DNA of 60,000 nt from Gnetum montanum (GCA_015680685.1 MNCI01006964.1:357526-417525), one strand, 5' to 3'; positions 1 to 12,284 are shown, counted from the stretch's first letter. Notes: generated by a model from the letters alone, not told the origin. Made by a program: numbers and translations.

Positions 1-1200
1 GATGACATGATCAGCCATCTTAGATAGGTTGATCTTGAAGAGGGTAAGTAAAGTAGCTATGCTAGGCTCTTTGAGGTTGCTACACTAGACTTCTTGAGTT
101 GCTAAATTTTCTATGCTAGTGTGACTAATGCACTCTTTATGTGGTCACAGCCTCCCGACACAAGTGGAACCCAACATGGGTGTTGAAAGTCAACATTGTG
201 CCTACATTCCCACCCGAAGTGGCCAAGGTGCCTTGTCGCATATACAACGAGGTTAGAAAACGTGCTTTGCACTTGGCACGCTCCTTGTGGGAGTGTAGGC
301 GCATCAATGAAGACTTGTGGAAATGGGTCCAGAGGACTGAGAAAGAGAAGGCTAAACTAAGCATTGAAGTGGGAGACCTCAAATCCAGGAATGAGTTCCT
401 CTTGGCTCGTGATACCAATGATGGTCGTTGGAACACGGCTGTCATAGATTATGCTAGATATTGGACAGTCGTGCGGTGCAATAATGAGGCCACTTGGAAG
501 ATAATAGAATAGCGAATGCAAATGGACTTGTTGGCTCAAAAGAACCAAGATTGGAAAGACTATAGCACCAAAGTTTATGAGTGGGGGCAATTCCAAAAAA
601 ACCATTAACATATGTATAAACTAGAACATGCCACCTACCGCAAACTATATCGGGATGCTTCAGTAAAGTTATTACCTATGAAGCATTCTTGAATTCCATT
701 GGTGCTTGTGAAGCTTACAACAAGTTCATGGAGTAAGTAAAGTTCACTAAATCTTTTAAACAGGAAATGGATCTTCCCACAGGTGAGACCACTACCACCT
801 CCTTTTCTCTGGGACCACTGAGATGGACAGTCATCAAAAAGGAGAAAGTTGCTGCAGACGTTAAACCAAGTGATAGGCATTGGACAAATATCATGGAGGA
901 GGAGGTCTAGCACCTCCTCAAGCTCGGTTTGGATCACATACCCTTCATGGCAGACACAGGGCCATCTCGAGCTAGTCACTTTCTACTATGGAAAAGGCTT
1001 ATGCTTTATTCTAGCTTTCATGTGTTGCTCTAGCTAACTACTTCACTTTTACAATGCAGATTCTAGATGAAGATGCAGGGCCCGTAGAGGGTGGAAACAA
1101 AGAGGCAAACGAAGGCAGTGCAGAGGAAGGCGATGCGGAAGGGAATGATGTAGGAGTAAATGATGCAGGTGAAGATGATGCAAGTGAAGATGACCCATGA
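1..1200 (+). pseudogene. Antisense spliced accessory gene of element A (3' part)
   Basis: This reads opposite to the gag of the same element. Exon 1-43 ends at a GTAAGT donor and the next exon starts at 151 after a CACAG acceptor; joining them keeps one frame (…VDLEE-A-SRHKWNPTWV…). The frame runs to about 1,000 with a few stops and one shift near 680, where similarity to the copy at 10,576-11,440 resumes in another frame. A last exon, 1060-1200, follows TTTTACAATGCAG and encodes 46 residues rich in Glu, Asp, Gly and Ala ending DDASEDDP. The middle part is charged and helix-prone (KWVQRTEKEKAKLSIEVGDL), like a coiled coil. I do not recognise the product. Extra antisense ORFs near the 3' LTR are known in some plant Ty3/gypsy (Tat-type) elements, and this would be one. 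Its 5' part lies outside the window. Confidence 0.6.
44..150 (+). other. Intron in the accessory gene of element A
   Basis: A 107-bp interval begins GTAAGTAAAG and ends GTGGTCACAG. Removing it joins the frame starting at position 1 to the frame read from 153. The homologous interval in element B is 10467-10575. Confidence 0.6.
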
Positions 1201-1349
1201 CAACATGGGGTTTTTAAAATTTTAAAACTATTGCAAACATTTTTTAATCGAAAAATGTTTAATGAAGGAAGCAAATTTTGAAAGGAAATTGGTCTTATGC
1301 TAGCTTATGTGTTATCTATTTGATCAATTTTTTGCTATGTTTTTGTTTT

Positions 1350-1600
1350 TGATGTTTTAGTTTTAGACCATTTCAGGCCATTGCTAGTTTTAGGCCATGT
1401 GTAGTTTTGGGTCATTTTAGGTCATGGGGCAATGTAATTTTAGGTCATTTCAGGCCATCAAACGTGATGTAAATAGAAGAAATCTTGCTAGTTTAAGGCC
1501 TTAGCAGGCCATGTATAGTTTTAGGCCATTTCGGGCCATCACTAGTTTTAGGTCATTTTGGGCCTACACTAGTTTTAGGTCATTTCGGGCCTTATCGTAA
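1350..1600 (-). repeat. GGCC hairpin repeat cluster of element A
   Basis: At least six copies of a short unit of the type TTTTAGGCCATTTCGGGCCAT lie here, some with TTAGCAGG in the middle. Each has two GGCC boxes about five bases apart and can form a small hairpin. The cluster lies between the 3' ends of the convergent accessory gene and gag-protease region. Similar clusters occupy the same place in elements B and C. Confidence 0.75.
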
Positions 1601-1734
1601 ACAAAAAATATGTTAATGATTGAAAATAAAAAGCGAGTTGATATAGCTAGCATAGACGGATAGGTGCGAGGCAAATAGGCGAGAACTATACAATGGATGT
1701 TAACAGGGCAGAAAGCAACGGGGCTGCTACGTTA

Positions 1735-4700
1735 TGTGTAACTACTTCCTAACCCATCGTGGATTCAATGAGGCATAAGGCCAAGGCACTTTGCCATGAC
1801 CTTCATCTATATCATTGTCCTCCACATGGAAGGGCAACTCATCCCACACATTTTCTTTTTCTGAACCGGCATGTTGAGCCGGCTCTTTTACTAGACAATT
1901 AGTATCTACAGAGATAGGTGCTTCATTCTCATAGGTTACAACCTCTGAGCCCTATTCCATATCTATGTTGTTGATAGTTTGTGTTGCTACCTTGTCTCCA
2001 TGGATTACCACCTCCCTACCTGCATAGGGTAGATGGATCTCCTGATGAATGGGTGAAGAGACAGCCCTAAGTTGCGCTAACTATGACCTCCCTAAGATCA
2101 GGTTAAACTTGGGCATCTCTTCAACCACAATGAACATTGCTTTTGTGGGGAATTGGTTCCCTTCCATGAAGTCAATGTGGACCATGCCTTTTACCACAAC
2201 TCATGCCACATTGAATGACTTTAAGCATGACGTTGTTGTGGGTATGATCTCATCAACCAAACCCAGCTTATCCACAATTAGGGAAAGGGATGACATTTGT
2301 CACAGCTCCATCATCAACGTGTACCCTTCGGATCTTATGTTGGCAAACCCAAATTATGATGAAGAGAGGTGTTGTAGTCACCTGACCCTTTTCAGGATCT
2401 TCCCTAATGAAATCATTGCAAAAAGTTATTTGGGATGGCTTTGGTTCTACAGGCACAGAAGGAAGCATGATCGAATGGATTGCCTTCTCTTCCGCTGGCA
2501 TGTTCTAGTCAACCGGAATTACCATTAACATGCAGACCAAAGCCTCACGGTGTGTGGTAGATGTCATGATCAAGTCATACAGGCTCAACATAGTGTTTTT
2601 CTATTTCAAAGCTTTCTTGACTTGGGTAAGAGCACTTAAAAGGTCTTGGCCACCTTCGTGTTTACTGCTTTTCTCCTCTTCCATTCATCCTAGGAAACAA
2701 ATTTCCTAGGAAGAGACAGTTTTGGGTCTGGGTTCAGATCCTCTTGGGCAAGGTGGCAAGGAATATGCATGTGTAGCAACATTATCTTTCAACAACAAGG
2801 ACGTAGATAAATAGGGTGAGGGCATAGTCTCTAAAGTACTTGGAGTAGTACTTTCCTTTGATGTCTCACCCATGAAGTGCACTTCTTGTTTCTTAGGAAG
2901 AGAAGGCTGTGAAGCTATCTTATGTAGGGTAGGGGCTGTTGAATGGCTTGGCCCCCTGATAACAAATGGTGGTAACGGTGCTAGTGTACATGGTGTTGTG
3001 GTTTTGCTTGTAGATGGTGGAGAGGCATATGCTCGAGGAGAGATTTTCAAGAAAAACAGCTATTGTGTGGTTTGATTAGCCGTTGGTGGTACTAGTGCAC
3101 TACGGTGAGGCACCCGGACCACAAACGGCTGCTAGGGTGGTCTAGGATTATTATCAACACCAATGGTGTTGATAATGTAACCAGTTTTGTTAGCATTAAG
3201 AGGATTCATGTAAACATGCAGGGATTGATTCTCGGGATGTACTAGGTTGCTTTTGTCTAGCACCAATTTCCCTTGATCAATCATCCTTTGGATGTCATCT
3301 TTCAATGCCATGTAGTAATCCATGTCGTGACCACATTGTTGATGGTAGTCATAGAACCGCTCTAGCTTGAAACTCTTAGGAACTAGGGGCTCATTGGGTA
3401 AAGCCAAAGAGGGATTCCTAAGGAGTTTGCAGTACTGCTAATGTTTCCTGGATCCCTCCTCGGACATCTGCTTTAGAAGATCTAAAGGATTGATCAGCAA
3501 CGGGGTATACTTTGAGCGATCTTTACATTCAAAGTTCAGTTTGGGTGGTGAAGATGTAGAAGGTTGAGGTGCGTTGCCCTATTTGGGAATGGGGTTAGTT
3601 GTAAGTGTGGCTGGTTTTTTTTTGTTCTTGTTACTATTGTTGGGTTTGGCCTCATTGGCCACAATGGCCACTGTGGCTATTGTAGCCTTACCCTTTTCCT
3701 TGTCCTTCTTCATGAAGGTGTTCTTGTATGCAACATAGGCCAGGTCTTTACTTGTCTTAGCCGCATCCTGTATGCTCTTAGTTTGGGCAAAAGCTTGATT
3801 GAGAGTACGCGTAGTGAGATAATACAACTTAGACTTAATAAATTCGCTCACTACACCCTTAAAGATGGCCAACAAGTGGGCCTCCATGATGGACTCATAG
3901 ATTTTGTTAAGGATCACGCTCTAGCGTTGGATGAACTTCTGGATTGTTTCCAGCGAGTCTTGTTTCATGCCCATCAACTGATCTAGTGTGACCTATGGTC
4001 TCAAGTTGTACTTGAAATGCATCATGAACTAGGTTAGAAGCTCCTTTAGGTTTGATATGGAGGAGCATGGAAGGGCGTGGTACCATTCTAGAGCTTTTCC
4101 TGTCAGAGACATGGCAAACACATGAATGATTGTATGCAACCATTGTTGCAACAGAAGGGACTCAGACCTGAATGTAACAAGGTATGCATTGGGATCCCCC
4201 TCACCATTGTATTTTGTAAAATGGGGAAGTGACATCCCAGGGGGTAAAGTTAGAGTAGGGACTACCAGGCTAATGGGATCATCTTGGTAGAAGTCCATGA
4301 CTTGTACTGTATTAGACTCGATAGCCTTGAGGCATTTTATTTCCTCTATAAGGGTTTGGATAAGATGGAATGCTTGATCTAGACCGAGAGATGATGTAGA
4401 TGATTAGGGAACTACTAGGGCAGCTCCCATCTATGGCATGGCAGGGCTGATGGCATGACCCATAGGCAGTGTCATTGGGATGGCCCCTGTGAACGGTGCT
4501 ACTTGCGTTGTCCACCACCTGGTAGGTGGTGTTGTTGGAGCAGTAGCCACAGGTTGTGCTATGGGGTAGGCCGTTTGTGTAGCCAGTGGGATAGACCAAA
4601 GTCCCGAGCTAGGTTGTACCATTTGCGGAACTTGGTAGGTTTGTTGGCTAGCATAGCAGGACATCTGCAATAGTTGCAAAATAAGAGGAGAAGTGAATGG

Positions 4701-4985
4701 GGTCCACCATGTGGACGGGCCTGGGCCCACCACTGATGGTGAAATAGGTGTAAATGCAGGAATAGAGGCAAAAGCTGCAAATGACTATGAGGTAGGTACG
4801 GTGTGAATATGGGCAGAGTAGCCGTGGTTGATGCATTTTGCGAAGCAAAAAGGGATTGGTAAATAGTTACCAGAGGAGTGGTGACCGGGGTTGAGATAGG
4901 GGCATAGGTGTGTTCATACGCTGAAGGAATGGCATGGCTACCTGTTATCGATGGAATCGCAAGTTGCAATGGTGCATACACTAGT
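1735..4985 (-). pseudogene. gag-protease of element A (Ty3/gypsy)
   Basis: Minus-strand gag followed by retropepsin-like protease, broken by several shifts and stops. From N to C: a Pro/Thr-rich stretch (about 4980-4430); the gag core with MDFYQDDPISLVV, FTKYNGEGDP and MSLTGKALEWYHALP (about 4300-4030); a lysine-rich segment (KKDKEKGK, about 3700); a zinc-knuckle remnant FYDYHQQCGHDMDYY in which the first and last Cys are Tyr (about 3350); protease with RRVHVDDGAVTNVI (about 2310) and FNLILGRS (about 2100). The reading continues to about 1735. The N-terminal 140-codon domain seen in B and C is missing, because gag similarity begins only about 150 bp from the PBS. No RT, RNase H or integrase follows. 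Confidence 0.8.
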
Positions 4986-5130
4986 GCAAGGTTCCAGAAG
5001 AATCATCAAAGCGACTGATCTGTATCACACGGTGCGTAAACAACCGCAAAAGGGTATCAAGTTTACACTAGTGTGTGTCAGGGTACAAAATGCACACAGG
5101 ACTACCATAAATCACAGAAAGGGCACTGAA

Positions 5131-5149
5131 GGCCCTCCTTCTAGCGCTA
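5131..5149 (-). other. Primer-binding site, element A
   Basis: On the minus strand this reads TAGCGCTAGAAGGAGGGCC, one base different from the C site at 18492. It lies six bases from the LTR end, the same spacing as in B and C. I cannot name the tRNA. Confidence 0.7.
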
Positions 5150-5834
5150 GAAAATTGTAGCAACTGAAAACATTGATGGCTGGAAACACTGAGAGGTCAT
5201 CGGTCGAACAGTCTTAACCCCATATCCACGCGAGGGATGTGCCAGATAAAATGGAATTAGGATGTCCTAAATAGTTTGGTCAATCAAATAGGGACTTAGT
5301 CGGTGTCACTAAACCTTTTGCAAACATGTAATTTGAAAATAATGTTTATAGCGTAAAATAATTATTATTATATGTGAGGAAATGAAAATGATGTAAAATG
5401 TAATGATAAGTAGAAGAATAAAGTAAACTGGAGTTAAAACATGCACCACTTCAAGACTACGGCTTTACTTTGTCAAGGTGGATACAATCAGTTGCACGAC
5501 ACTGGGAAGCATAGAGATCCCAAAAGTAACCAAGACGTTGAAAGCAAGCCAACTGTATGCTTGAACGTAGATTCAAGAGCTAACGATGCAAAATGCTACA
5601 AAGGCAATAGGAAAGAGCTAGTAGAATGCCAAACAAGAGTGCCAACTACTTAATTTTTGTCAACTCTTTGGATTTCTAGTTTTCCAACAAAAAATGCTAA
5701 CAATTACCAAAAGCTAAAATTTTTGCCAAACACTGGAATTGCCAATTTGCTAATAACTACAATTTTTGCCAACCCTGCTCAGTTTTTGCCAACCATGCAA
5801 AATTTGCCAACCCTTTGAGCATTGCTCGTCAAGG

Positions 5835-5842
5835 TATTTATA
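5835..5842 (-). promoter_or_regulatory. Putative TATA box of the A/B LTR
   Basis: TATAAATA on the minus strand, conserved at 27588-27595 in the other LTR copy. Transcription would run leftward into gag. Confidence 0.5.
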
Positions 5843-6039
5843 GGGCCAGGAGCAAGCAACAAATGTGGTTTGGATGCCATGTGTCCTAGACCCACAAGAT
5901 GTTGACATGTCCATTCTGCATGGACATGCAAAGCTAATTGATGATTCTACCATGCTGCAATCACGGTGTCAAAACTAGAGATGCTTGGATCAGGTGTGCC
6001 AATGATGCAGACAAGGAGTGAAGCACATCGATGTAGCCT

Positions 6040-6700
6040 AGCTGCCTGCTACGCTGTGGAGCATGGCCTGTTAATGTAGCATAGCTGCTTGCTACGCTAT
6101 GTAGCTTAGCATAGCATAGCCACCAATTTGAAGAAGAAATTTACATTGAAGTTAATTGCAGGTGCTGGAAGTCTTTGAAGTGTATTGGTTGGTTCTGCAT
6201 GTTTGCTATGCTATGCTGCACTACATAATGTAGCATAGCATAGCAGCTGGCCTTAACTGCAATTTGCACTTAAGTTGTAAACTTTTGTCTGATGATCATG
6301 CTGACAATCTACAACCTTTGTTCTCTGCAATGCGAAGCCTTTGAACTTGCTGATCCTACATTTTGAGATGTCTTTTGTCATCCTTGCATCATCGCTACAT
6401 TGTGCTATGCTACGTAGCATAGCGGCCAACATAGCCTGCTTTTTGCTTAATCTACTACTTTTCTAGTAAGAGGAGCTTTGCTGAAGGACTTGAAGTCGAG
6501 TGGAGAAACTAGTTATGAAGGCTAGAGGTGCTTGCTAAGTGTAATTTAAATCACTAAGTAAGCTAGGCCTTTTTTTCTTGCTTTTTCTACGTTGTGCTAC
6601 GCTGCACAGTGTAGCACATTTTCTTGCAACAGTTCACAGTTGATTGCCTGAACAACCATCTCTCGAGGCCTGCTATGCTACATAGCATAGCGTAGTGTAG
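6040..6700. repeat. Cluster of GCTATGCTACGTAGCATAGC palindromes
   Basis: At least six imperfect inverted repeats made of GCTATGCTA / TAGCATAGC arms lie in U3. The copy at 6404-6423 is a perfect 20-bp palindrome and 6672-6691 has one mismatch. The same motif recurs in the second LTR (27,770-28,200) and in a presumed intron of the accessory gene (about 9655-9700). Confidence 0.75.
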
Positions 6701-8059
6701 AAAACTTCTTGACTAGAAAACTTACCAAACTGTTTCGTGCATCCTGAGCACCGCTGACAACTCCACATGCGGTTTCTGAGTAAATTGTCAGCCAGATGAA
6801 TTGTCCAAGTGGGTAGGCTAGAGAGTCCATTGGGCCTATCAACACTAGGTGTAGAAAACTTGCCAAACTAGACAGTCTACACTTAGGGCATCCATTTCTT
6901 GCCAAACTGTCATGATGTTGCACTTGTGAAAATTCTTTGCCTGAATTCTAAGACCCTAGTGAAGCAAGAGGGTCCTAAAATTTTAAGGTGTTTCAAAGGA
7001 CACCCTGGGGCATCTTTCGCAAGCGTGCATCACAATATGCGAGGAGACTTCGTCGACCCAGTAATTTGCTATGCTACCTTTATTCTCTGTGCTACTACTG
7101 TTGTTTTTTCTTTCTTTTTTGCATTTTTAGATTTTTGTTTTGTAATTTGTGCTTTCCATCATCATTTTTATTGTTATTTTGGCCATTACATCGTCACTAT
7201 TGCCGATTCGGCTGCCACAGTGTACAGATTCTATGCTAAGGTTGCATGCAATATTGCTAAGACCACCATTGTTGTGGCTACCTAGTTGCAGAGGTTTAGG
7301 TGATTCTGGCAATCTAGCATGCGAATAGCATAGCGTGTGACCCTGAGGAGGGTTTGGCCTTGCATGTGATTTGATAGAGTAACACGTGTCTATCACAGCA
7401 TAGTGCAAATCATTTTGTCAAGCAGAAGATTTGTTGAAACGGCTACAATGTATTAAATTATTTCTTGTTTAAAATGCGTATTTAATTTTTTGTTCCTCTA
7501 TTACGCTATTTCCTTTATAGTTCTACTATGCTACATGCATGGAAAGAGTTATGATAGGCTATTTGTAAATGGCTAATCCTGCTACGCTACATGAAAACTT
7601 CACTCGAGCATGTTGTTAACATTTGCCATTGTGTTGTGCAGAGTGATGCTAAGGCTGATTTTGATCATCCTAGAAATTGTAGGGGTTCTGTACTGCCTAA
7701 GCAAATTGGTGGCGAACGTTCCTCTACCGCACGTGGGTGTGAGGCAGCAGGTAGTTTGGTTTCAGGAATGTGCATGGGACTTCCTGCAATTTCTCCTCCA
7801 ACACTTGAGTGTGATCGTTTGGTCACACTTATCGGAGGAGGTAGCGGTCATAATTACAGAAACCCTATTGCCTGGGGCAAACCAAGATATTTTGAAATTT
7901 CTCACCGATGGAGCAATCAAGAGTGGGCAGGCTGAGGGATCCAATCAGCGCCCAAAAAGCTTGAGATGTCTGACTTGGATCTAGGACATGCTTGAATATA
8001 ATTGCTACCATCTGTACAACATGTTGTTTATTGCTTACCACATGGGAACTTGTTTTCAG

Positions 8060-8091
8060 AACCCACTAGGAACCACTTATTGTGCCAGAAG
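8060..8091 (+). other. Putative 32-nt exon of the accessory gene
   Basis: It is bounded by CTTGTTTTCAG on the left and GTGAGTTCC on the right, both good plant splice sites. The frame relation to its neighbours is not certain. Confidence 0.35.
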
Positions 8092-8450
8092 GTGAGTTCC
8101 ATAAACATATTCTGCTACATTATGCAATGCATGCTACACTAGGTGAAAATGTTAATAGTGTATTTTTGTTACCAAGTTTTTCATCAACAAGAGTGGGCTT
8201 AATAGTGATACTGATGCCTTGGCCTTGGTACAGATGGTGCTATAGGAGTTTTCTTCCATTGAGAATATGCATGCTGGCATGATAGGCCAATGCAGGGGTG
8301 AGTACAAAACCTATCCAACCCAATATTCTCAGTTCTACAATAAGTGCAAGGAGTTCAGTTGGTTGGATGGGGATTGGGCACCCTTTAAGCTGATCACCAT
8401 TGAAGATGTGTCGGTGGATCTTCCACTATTCCCATCTTCATTAAAACCTG

Positions 8451-8559
8451 GTACACTGAACTGTAAATTGTTTGCATGTTCAAGTGTTATTTCAGTTTTT
8501 CTGCTGCTTTTTCTATTTTATTTATGTTTTTGCTTTTTTCTTTTTGCAAACTGCTATAG
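8451..8559 (+). other. Intron in the accessory gene of element B
   Basis: Starts GTACACTG after …LFPSSLKP and ends CTGCTATAG, with a long T-rich tract before the acceptor. It is a phase-1 intron: the single G left upstream joins CG to make an Ala codon, after which the frame is that of the 106-codon open stretch at 8811-9131. Confidence 0.6.
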
Positions 8560-10466
8560 CGGTGAAGAAATCCTAGGAGGTGACAGTGATCGCCTCTGGG
8601 CATAACGAGGCTAACATCTACTTTAAGTATAGGGAGGTAAATGAGATCCAACACTAGCCCTGCAATGGGGCCTTGGAATTTCTCACCAACAACCTTCAAG
8701 ATGCTGGGCTCATGGAATTGTTCTTGGCCATGAACCTAACCATCCCTACTGCTGAAATGCTTACCCTAGCTGACTCCTTTTCTAGAAAGGCAGACCGCTT
8801 CTAGACACGTGTGCATGGCATGTTAGTGGTCCTTGAGATCAACGACCAACTATTTGTGGACCCCTTCAGTGTCCCTACTGATGGTCTTCCCATGGGGGCA
8901 AAGACCAAAAAGGAGGTAAACCATCAGAGGAACATTGAGGAGTTGCTAGGGGCAGTGAAAGGGCAAAAGGGGATCCCAATTGAAGTGGCTAAGCTAAAAG
9001 CGGCCAAAATGGTTTACCCCATCTTCCGTGCCCATGCTTTTCCCAAGATACTCTCCCAAGGCAAGCTCATTGGGATTGAGCAAGCTTGGGTGATGAGGGA
9101 GGCCATGGAAGAGGGGGCTTGTTACAACTAGGCCAAGCATATTTGCAAAGGTCTACAAGTTGAAATGGTCAAGCTTCATAAGCCTGAGTCTCGTTTCAAT
9201 GTGCATCATGCCTTCTTCATAGCTTTCTTGTGGTGCTTTGCAAAATTCTTAGTAGTCTGTGAGAATGGAGTCTGGGTGATGTAAGATCATAACCAAATTT
9301 TCAAATCATGGATTTGCCAAGTCTTCCGCACCACCCAGTCCTAGGATCCCCTAGAAGCTATTAGAGAGTCATTTTCAATGATGACTAGGAATCAGGTGAC
9401 TTACAACTTTCGTGTCCAGGATAGCGTAGGGGAGGCACCCCTTGCTACTACGAGTAGCATATCATAGGGGAAATTCCTCATTGCAAATACTGTGGCCACT
9501 AAGTTACAGTGAAAAAGGTCTCATCCAGTTGAGAAGCCTCCCTATACGGATAAAGAAGGAGGGCAGAGACTACATTATAAGTTACATAGAATACAGCCTC
9601 CCATTGTTAAATTTTTTTTCTCTCTTTATTTGTTTCTTCACTTTTTTGGTTAATGCTTGCTATGTTGTGCTATGTTAGGTAGCATAGCATAGCGTAGCAT
9701 CTATCTTAAGCTAATTTGCTTTTGCCTAATGTAGACATGCTTTACTAATAGAGGAAGAAGATAAAGAGGAAGAAGGAGAAGAGGTGACGGCCCCCAAAAT
9801 GGGGGTGGCTAATAAAGATGCGGGGGCCCTAGTTGTAGAGGAAAGGGCCCTGATCAAGAGAGAAGGAGCTCTTACTACAAAGGAAGGGGTCCTTGTCGAT
9901 AAGGGAAATGCTCCTACTAATGAGGAGGATGTTTCTACCAATGAGGAGGACTTCCCTGTTGATGAGGAGGACACTCTTATGGATGAGGAGGATGTTGGTG
10001 CCATAAAGAGAAGGGCCCCAGCAAATAAAGAAGAGGCCCTTGTCAATCAGGAAGAGACCTCTGCCAATTATCCCTTTGCCGAATGTAGTTTGGTGCTAGA
10101 GGAGTAGATGGACATGGAGGGTGCTACCATGGTGTTAAGCTAGTAAGAAGGGGAGCTACAACTAGATGCTGGTGAGTTTGACAGCATATTCGATAGTATG
10201 TTGATGGGTGACCCCCTTGCTATCACCCCTCAAGGTTTGCTGGGTAGGAGCCTTTACAATGTTGATTGCATTGCTTATCAGTTTCATTGTAATCCTCTCA
10301 GTTATGCTTGACATGTTTTTTTATGTGGCAAACACTGTAGTTGACACCGTAGGCCCTTCTTCAATCCACCTACGACCATGGACCAAGACACCTGACAAAT
10401 TTATGTTCATGTAGGGGGTGGTCGACAACATGATCGACCATCTCAAGAAGATTAATCTAGAAGTGG

Positions 10467-10575
10467 GTAAGTGAAGTAGCCATGCTAGGGCTTTTGACTA
10501 ATACACTAGACCTTTTGGATTGCTACATTTTGCTACGCTACTGTGACTACTATGTTTTTTATTTATGGTCTACAA
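10467..10575 (+). other. Intron in element B with lost acceptor
   Basis: Homologue of 44-150. The donor GTAAGTG is intact, but the acceptor ACAG of the A copy is ACAA here, so this copy could not splice at that place. Confidence 0.55.
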
Positions 10576-11689
10576 CCTCTCGTCTTAAGTGGAATCCAAA
10601 ACAAGTAGTCAAGGTCGACATCGTGCCTACATTTCCACCTGAAGTGACCAAGGTGCCTCATCGCATATACGACGAGGTTAGTGAATGTGCGTTGTACTTG
10701 GTGTGCTCCTTGTATGAGTGTAGGCATGTAAATGAAGACCTATGCAAATGGGTCTAGAGGCTTGAGAAAGAGAAAGCCAATCTGACCACCAAGGTTGGAG
10801 ACCTCCACTCCAGGAATGAGTTCCTATTGGCTCATGATGCCAATAATGGAAATTGGCACACGGCTGCCATAGATTATGCAAGGTATTGGATAGCCATGTA
10901 GTGCAACAATGAGGCCACACACGAGATAATTGAATAGCGGATGCAAATGGACTTGTTGGCCCAGAAGAACTAGGACTAGAAAGATTATAGCATAAGAGTT
11001 TATGAGTGGGGGTAGTCTCAGAAAAACCACAATCATATGTATAAACTAGAATGTGCCACCTACCATAAATAATACTGGGATGCTTCAATGAAGTTGTATA
11101 CTCATGAAATGTTATTAGATACCATTGGTGCTTCTGAGGCCTACAACAAGTTCATGCAACAAGTGATGATCAGTGAATCTCCTGAGCGGGAAGTGAATCT
11201 TCCCACAGGTGAGATCGCCACTACCTCCTTTTCTCTAGGACTACCAAGATGGATGGTTGTTGAAAAGGAGAAAGTTATGGTAGAAGTTGACTTAAGCAAT
11301 AGGCACTAGGTAGATATTATAGAGGAGGAGCTTTGGAAACACCTCGGGATTGGTTTGTATTGCATTCCTCTTGAGACAGGTGCAAGGCCATCTTGGGTTA
11401 GTCACTTTCTTGTGATGCAACTATTTATTTCATTCTAGCTTATAGTGCGACTCTAGCTGACTACTTCATTTCCTATGATGCAAATCTTGGATGAAGAAGC
11501 AAGGCCATAACGATGAAAAGGAAGATAATGCAAAGGAAGATGATGAATGAGAATAAGGGATCTTATTGTGTATTTCTTTGCAAAGAATATTGTAAACACC
11601 ATATAATTGAAACCTTGAATGGAAAGTGAATTATGAAAATATTTTTTTTATTTTAAATGCTTGTGTATTGTCTATGCAATTGGTTTCTA

Positions 11690-12140
11690 TCATTTTTTTA
11701 TTCTATTTTTAGGCCATTTCGGGCCATGGTCAAGTAATAAGAAAGAGAAAAAAAAATTATATATTTTTTTTGAATAACTAGTTTTAGGCCTTAGTGGGTC
11801 GTAACGTAATGTAAATGCATGATTCTACCAATTTTAGGCCTTAGCGGGCCGTAACGTAAGGTAAATGAAAATGTTTGTCATTTTTAGGCCTTAACGAGCC
11901 GTAACATAATGTGGACAAAGGGTTTTGCCATTTTTAGGCCTTAGTGGGCCGTAACGTGATGCGGTCGAAAGATTTTGCTAGGTTTAGGCCTTAGCGGGCC
12001 ACATGTAGTTTTAGGCCATTTCGAGCCATGGTACGATATAGTTTTAGGCCATTTCAGGCCATCAGACAATGGTAAAGCATAAATTTTTCTAGTTTTAGGC
12101 CTTAGTGAGCCGCGTGTAGTTTTAGGTCATTTCGAGCCAT
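11690..12140 (-). repeat. GGCC hairpin repeat cluster of element B
   Basis: About nine units. The first five follow a ~50-57-bp period built on TTTTAGGCCTTAGCGGGCC plus GTAACGTAATG; later ones are of the AGGCCATTTCGAGCCAT type. Same position as in element A, between the accessory gene end (about 11,555) and the protease end. Confidence 0.75.
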
Positions 12141-12284
12141 GAGATGACGTAAATGGAGGTGAACAGTTTAAAAGAAATTTGTTAGGCACCTAGCATGATG
12201 GATGAATGTGAAGTAAATGAGAAATAAATGTACAATGAATGTTAACCATGTAGGAAGCAATGGAGTTGCTACGCTATACGTAAC

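Larger units (their letters stand above)
5156..6995 (-). repeat. LTR between elements A and B
   Basis: On the minus strand it starts TGAAACACC at 6995, as the LTR of C does, and ends CTACA at 5156, six bases before the PBS. A TATAAATA box (minus, 5835-5842) divides a U3 of about 1.15 kb from R-U5. Most of it aligns with 27,112-28,495, for example GGGCCAGGAG near 5847 and CAAGTGGGTAGGC near 6807. It acts as 5' LTR of A. Because B's internal region begins directly to its right, it is probably also the 3' LTR of B. Confidence 0.75.
7000..11555 (+). pseudogene. Antisense spliced accessory gene of element B
   Basis: A longer copy of the gene at 1-1200. Supported pieces: possible exon 7642-7984 after TTGTGCAG; a short exon 8060-8091 between TTTTCAG and GTGAGT; an exon ending at 8450 (GEYKTYPTQYSQFYNK, LDGDWAPFKLITIEDVSVDL); a T-rich intron 8451-8559; a long exon 8560 to about 9605 in the frame predicted by that splice; an intron to 9734; an acidic/repetitive exon from 9735 (NEEDVSTNEEDFPVDEED); intron 10467-10575; and a helical exon homologous to the A copy (VPTFPPEVTKVPHRIYDEV). 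In-frame stops are mostly TAG at Gln or Trp codons of the sister copy. Function unknown; a long multi-exon protein of several hundred residues is implied. The start is uncertain: the gene could begin right at the LTR edge. Confidence 0.6.

Noticed and set aside
2049-2528. 159-codon plus-strand open frame
   Set aside because: It is antisense to the protease of element A, whose motifs are clear on the minus strand.
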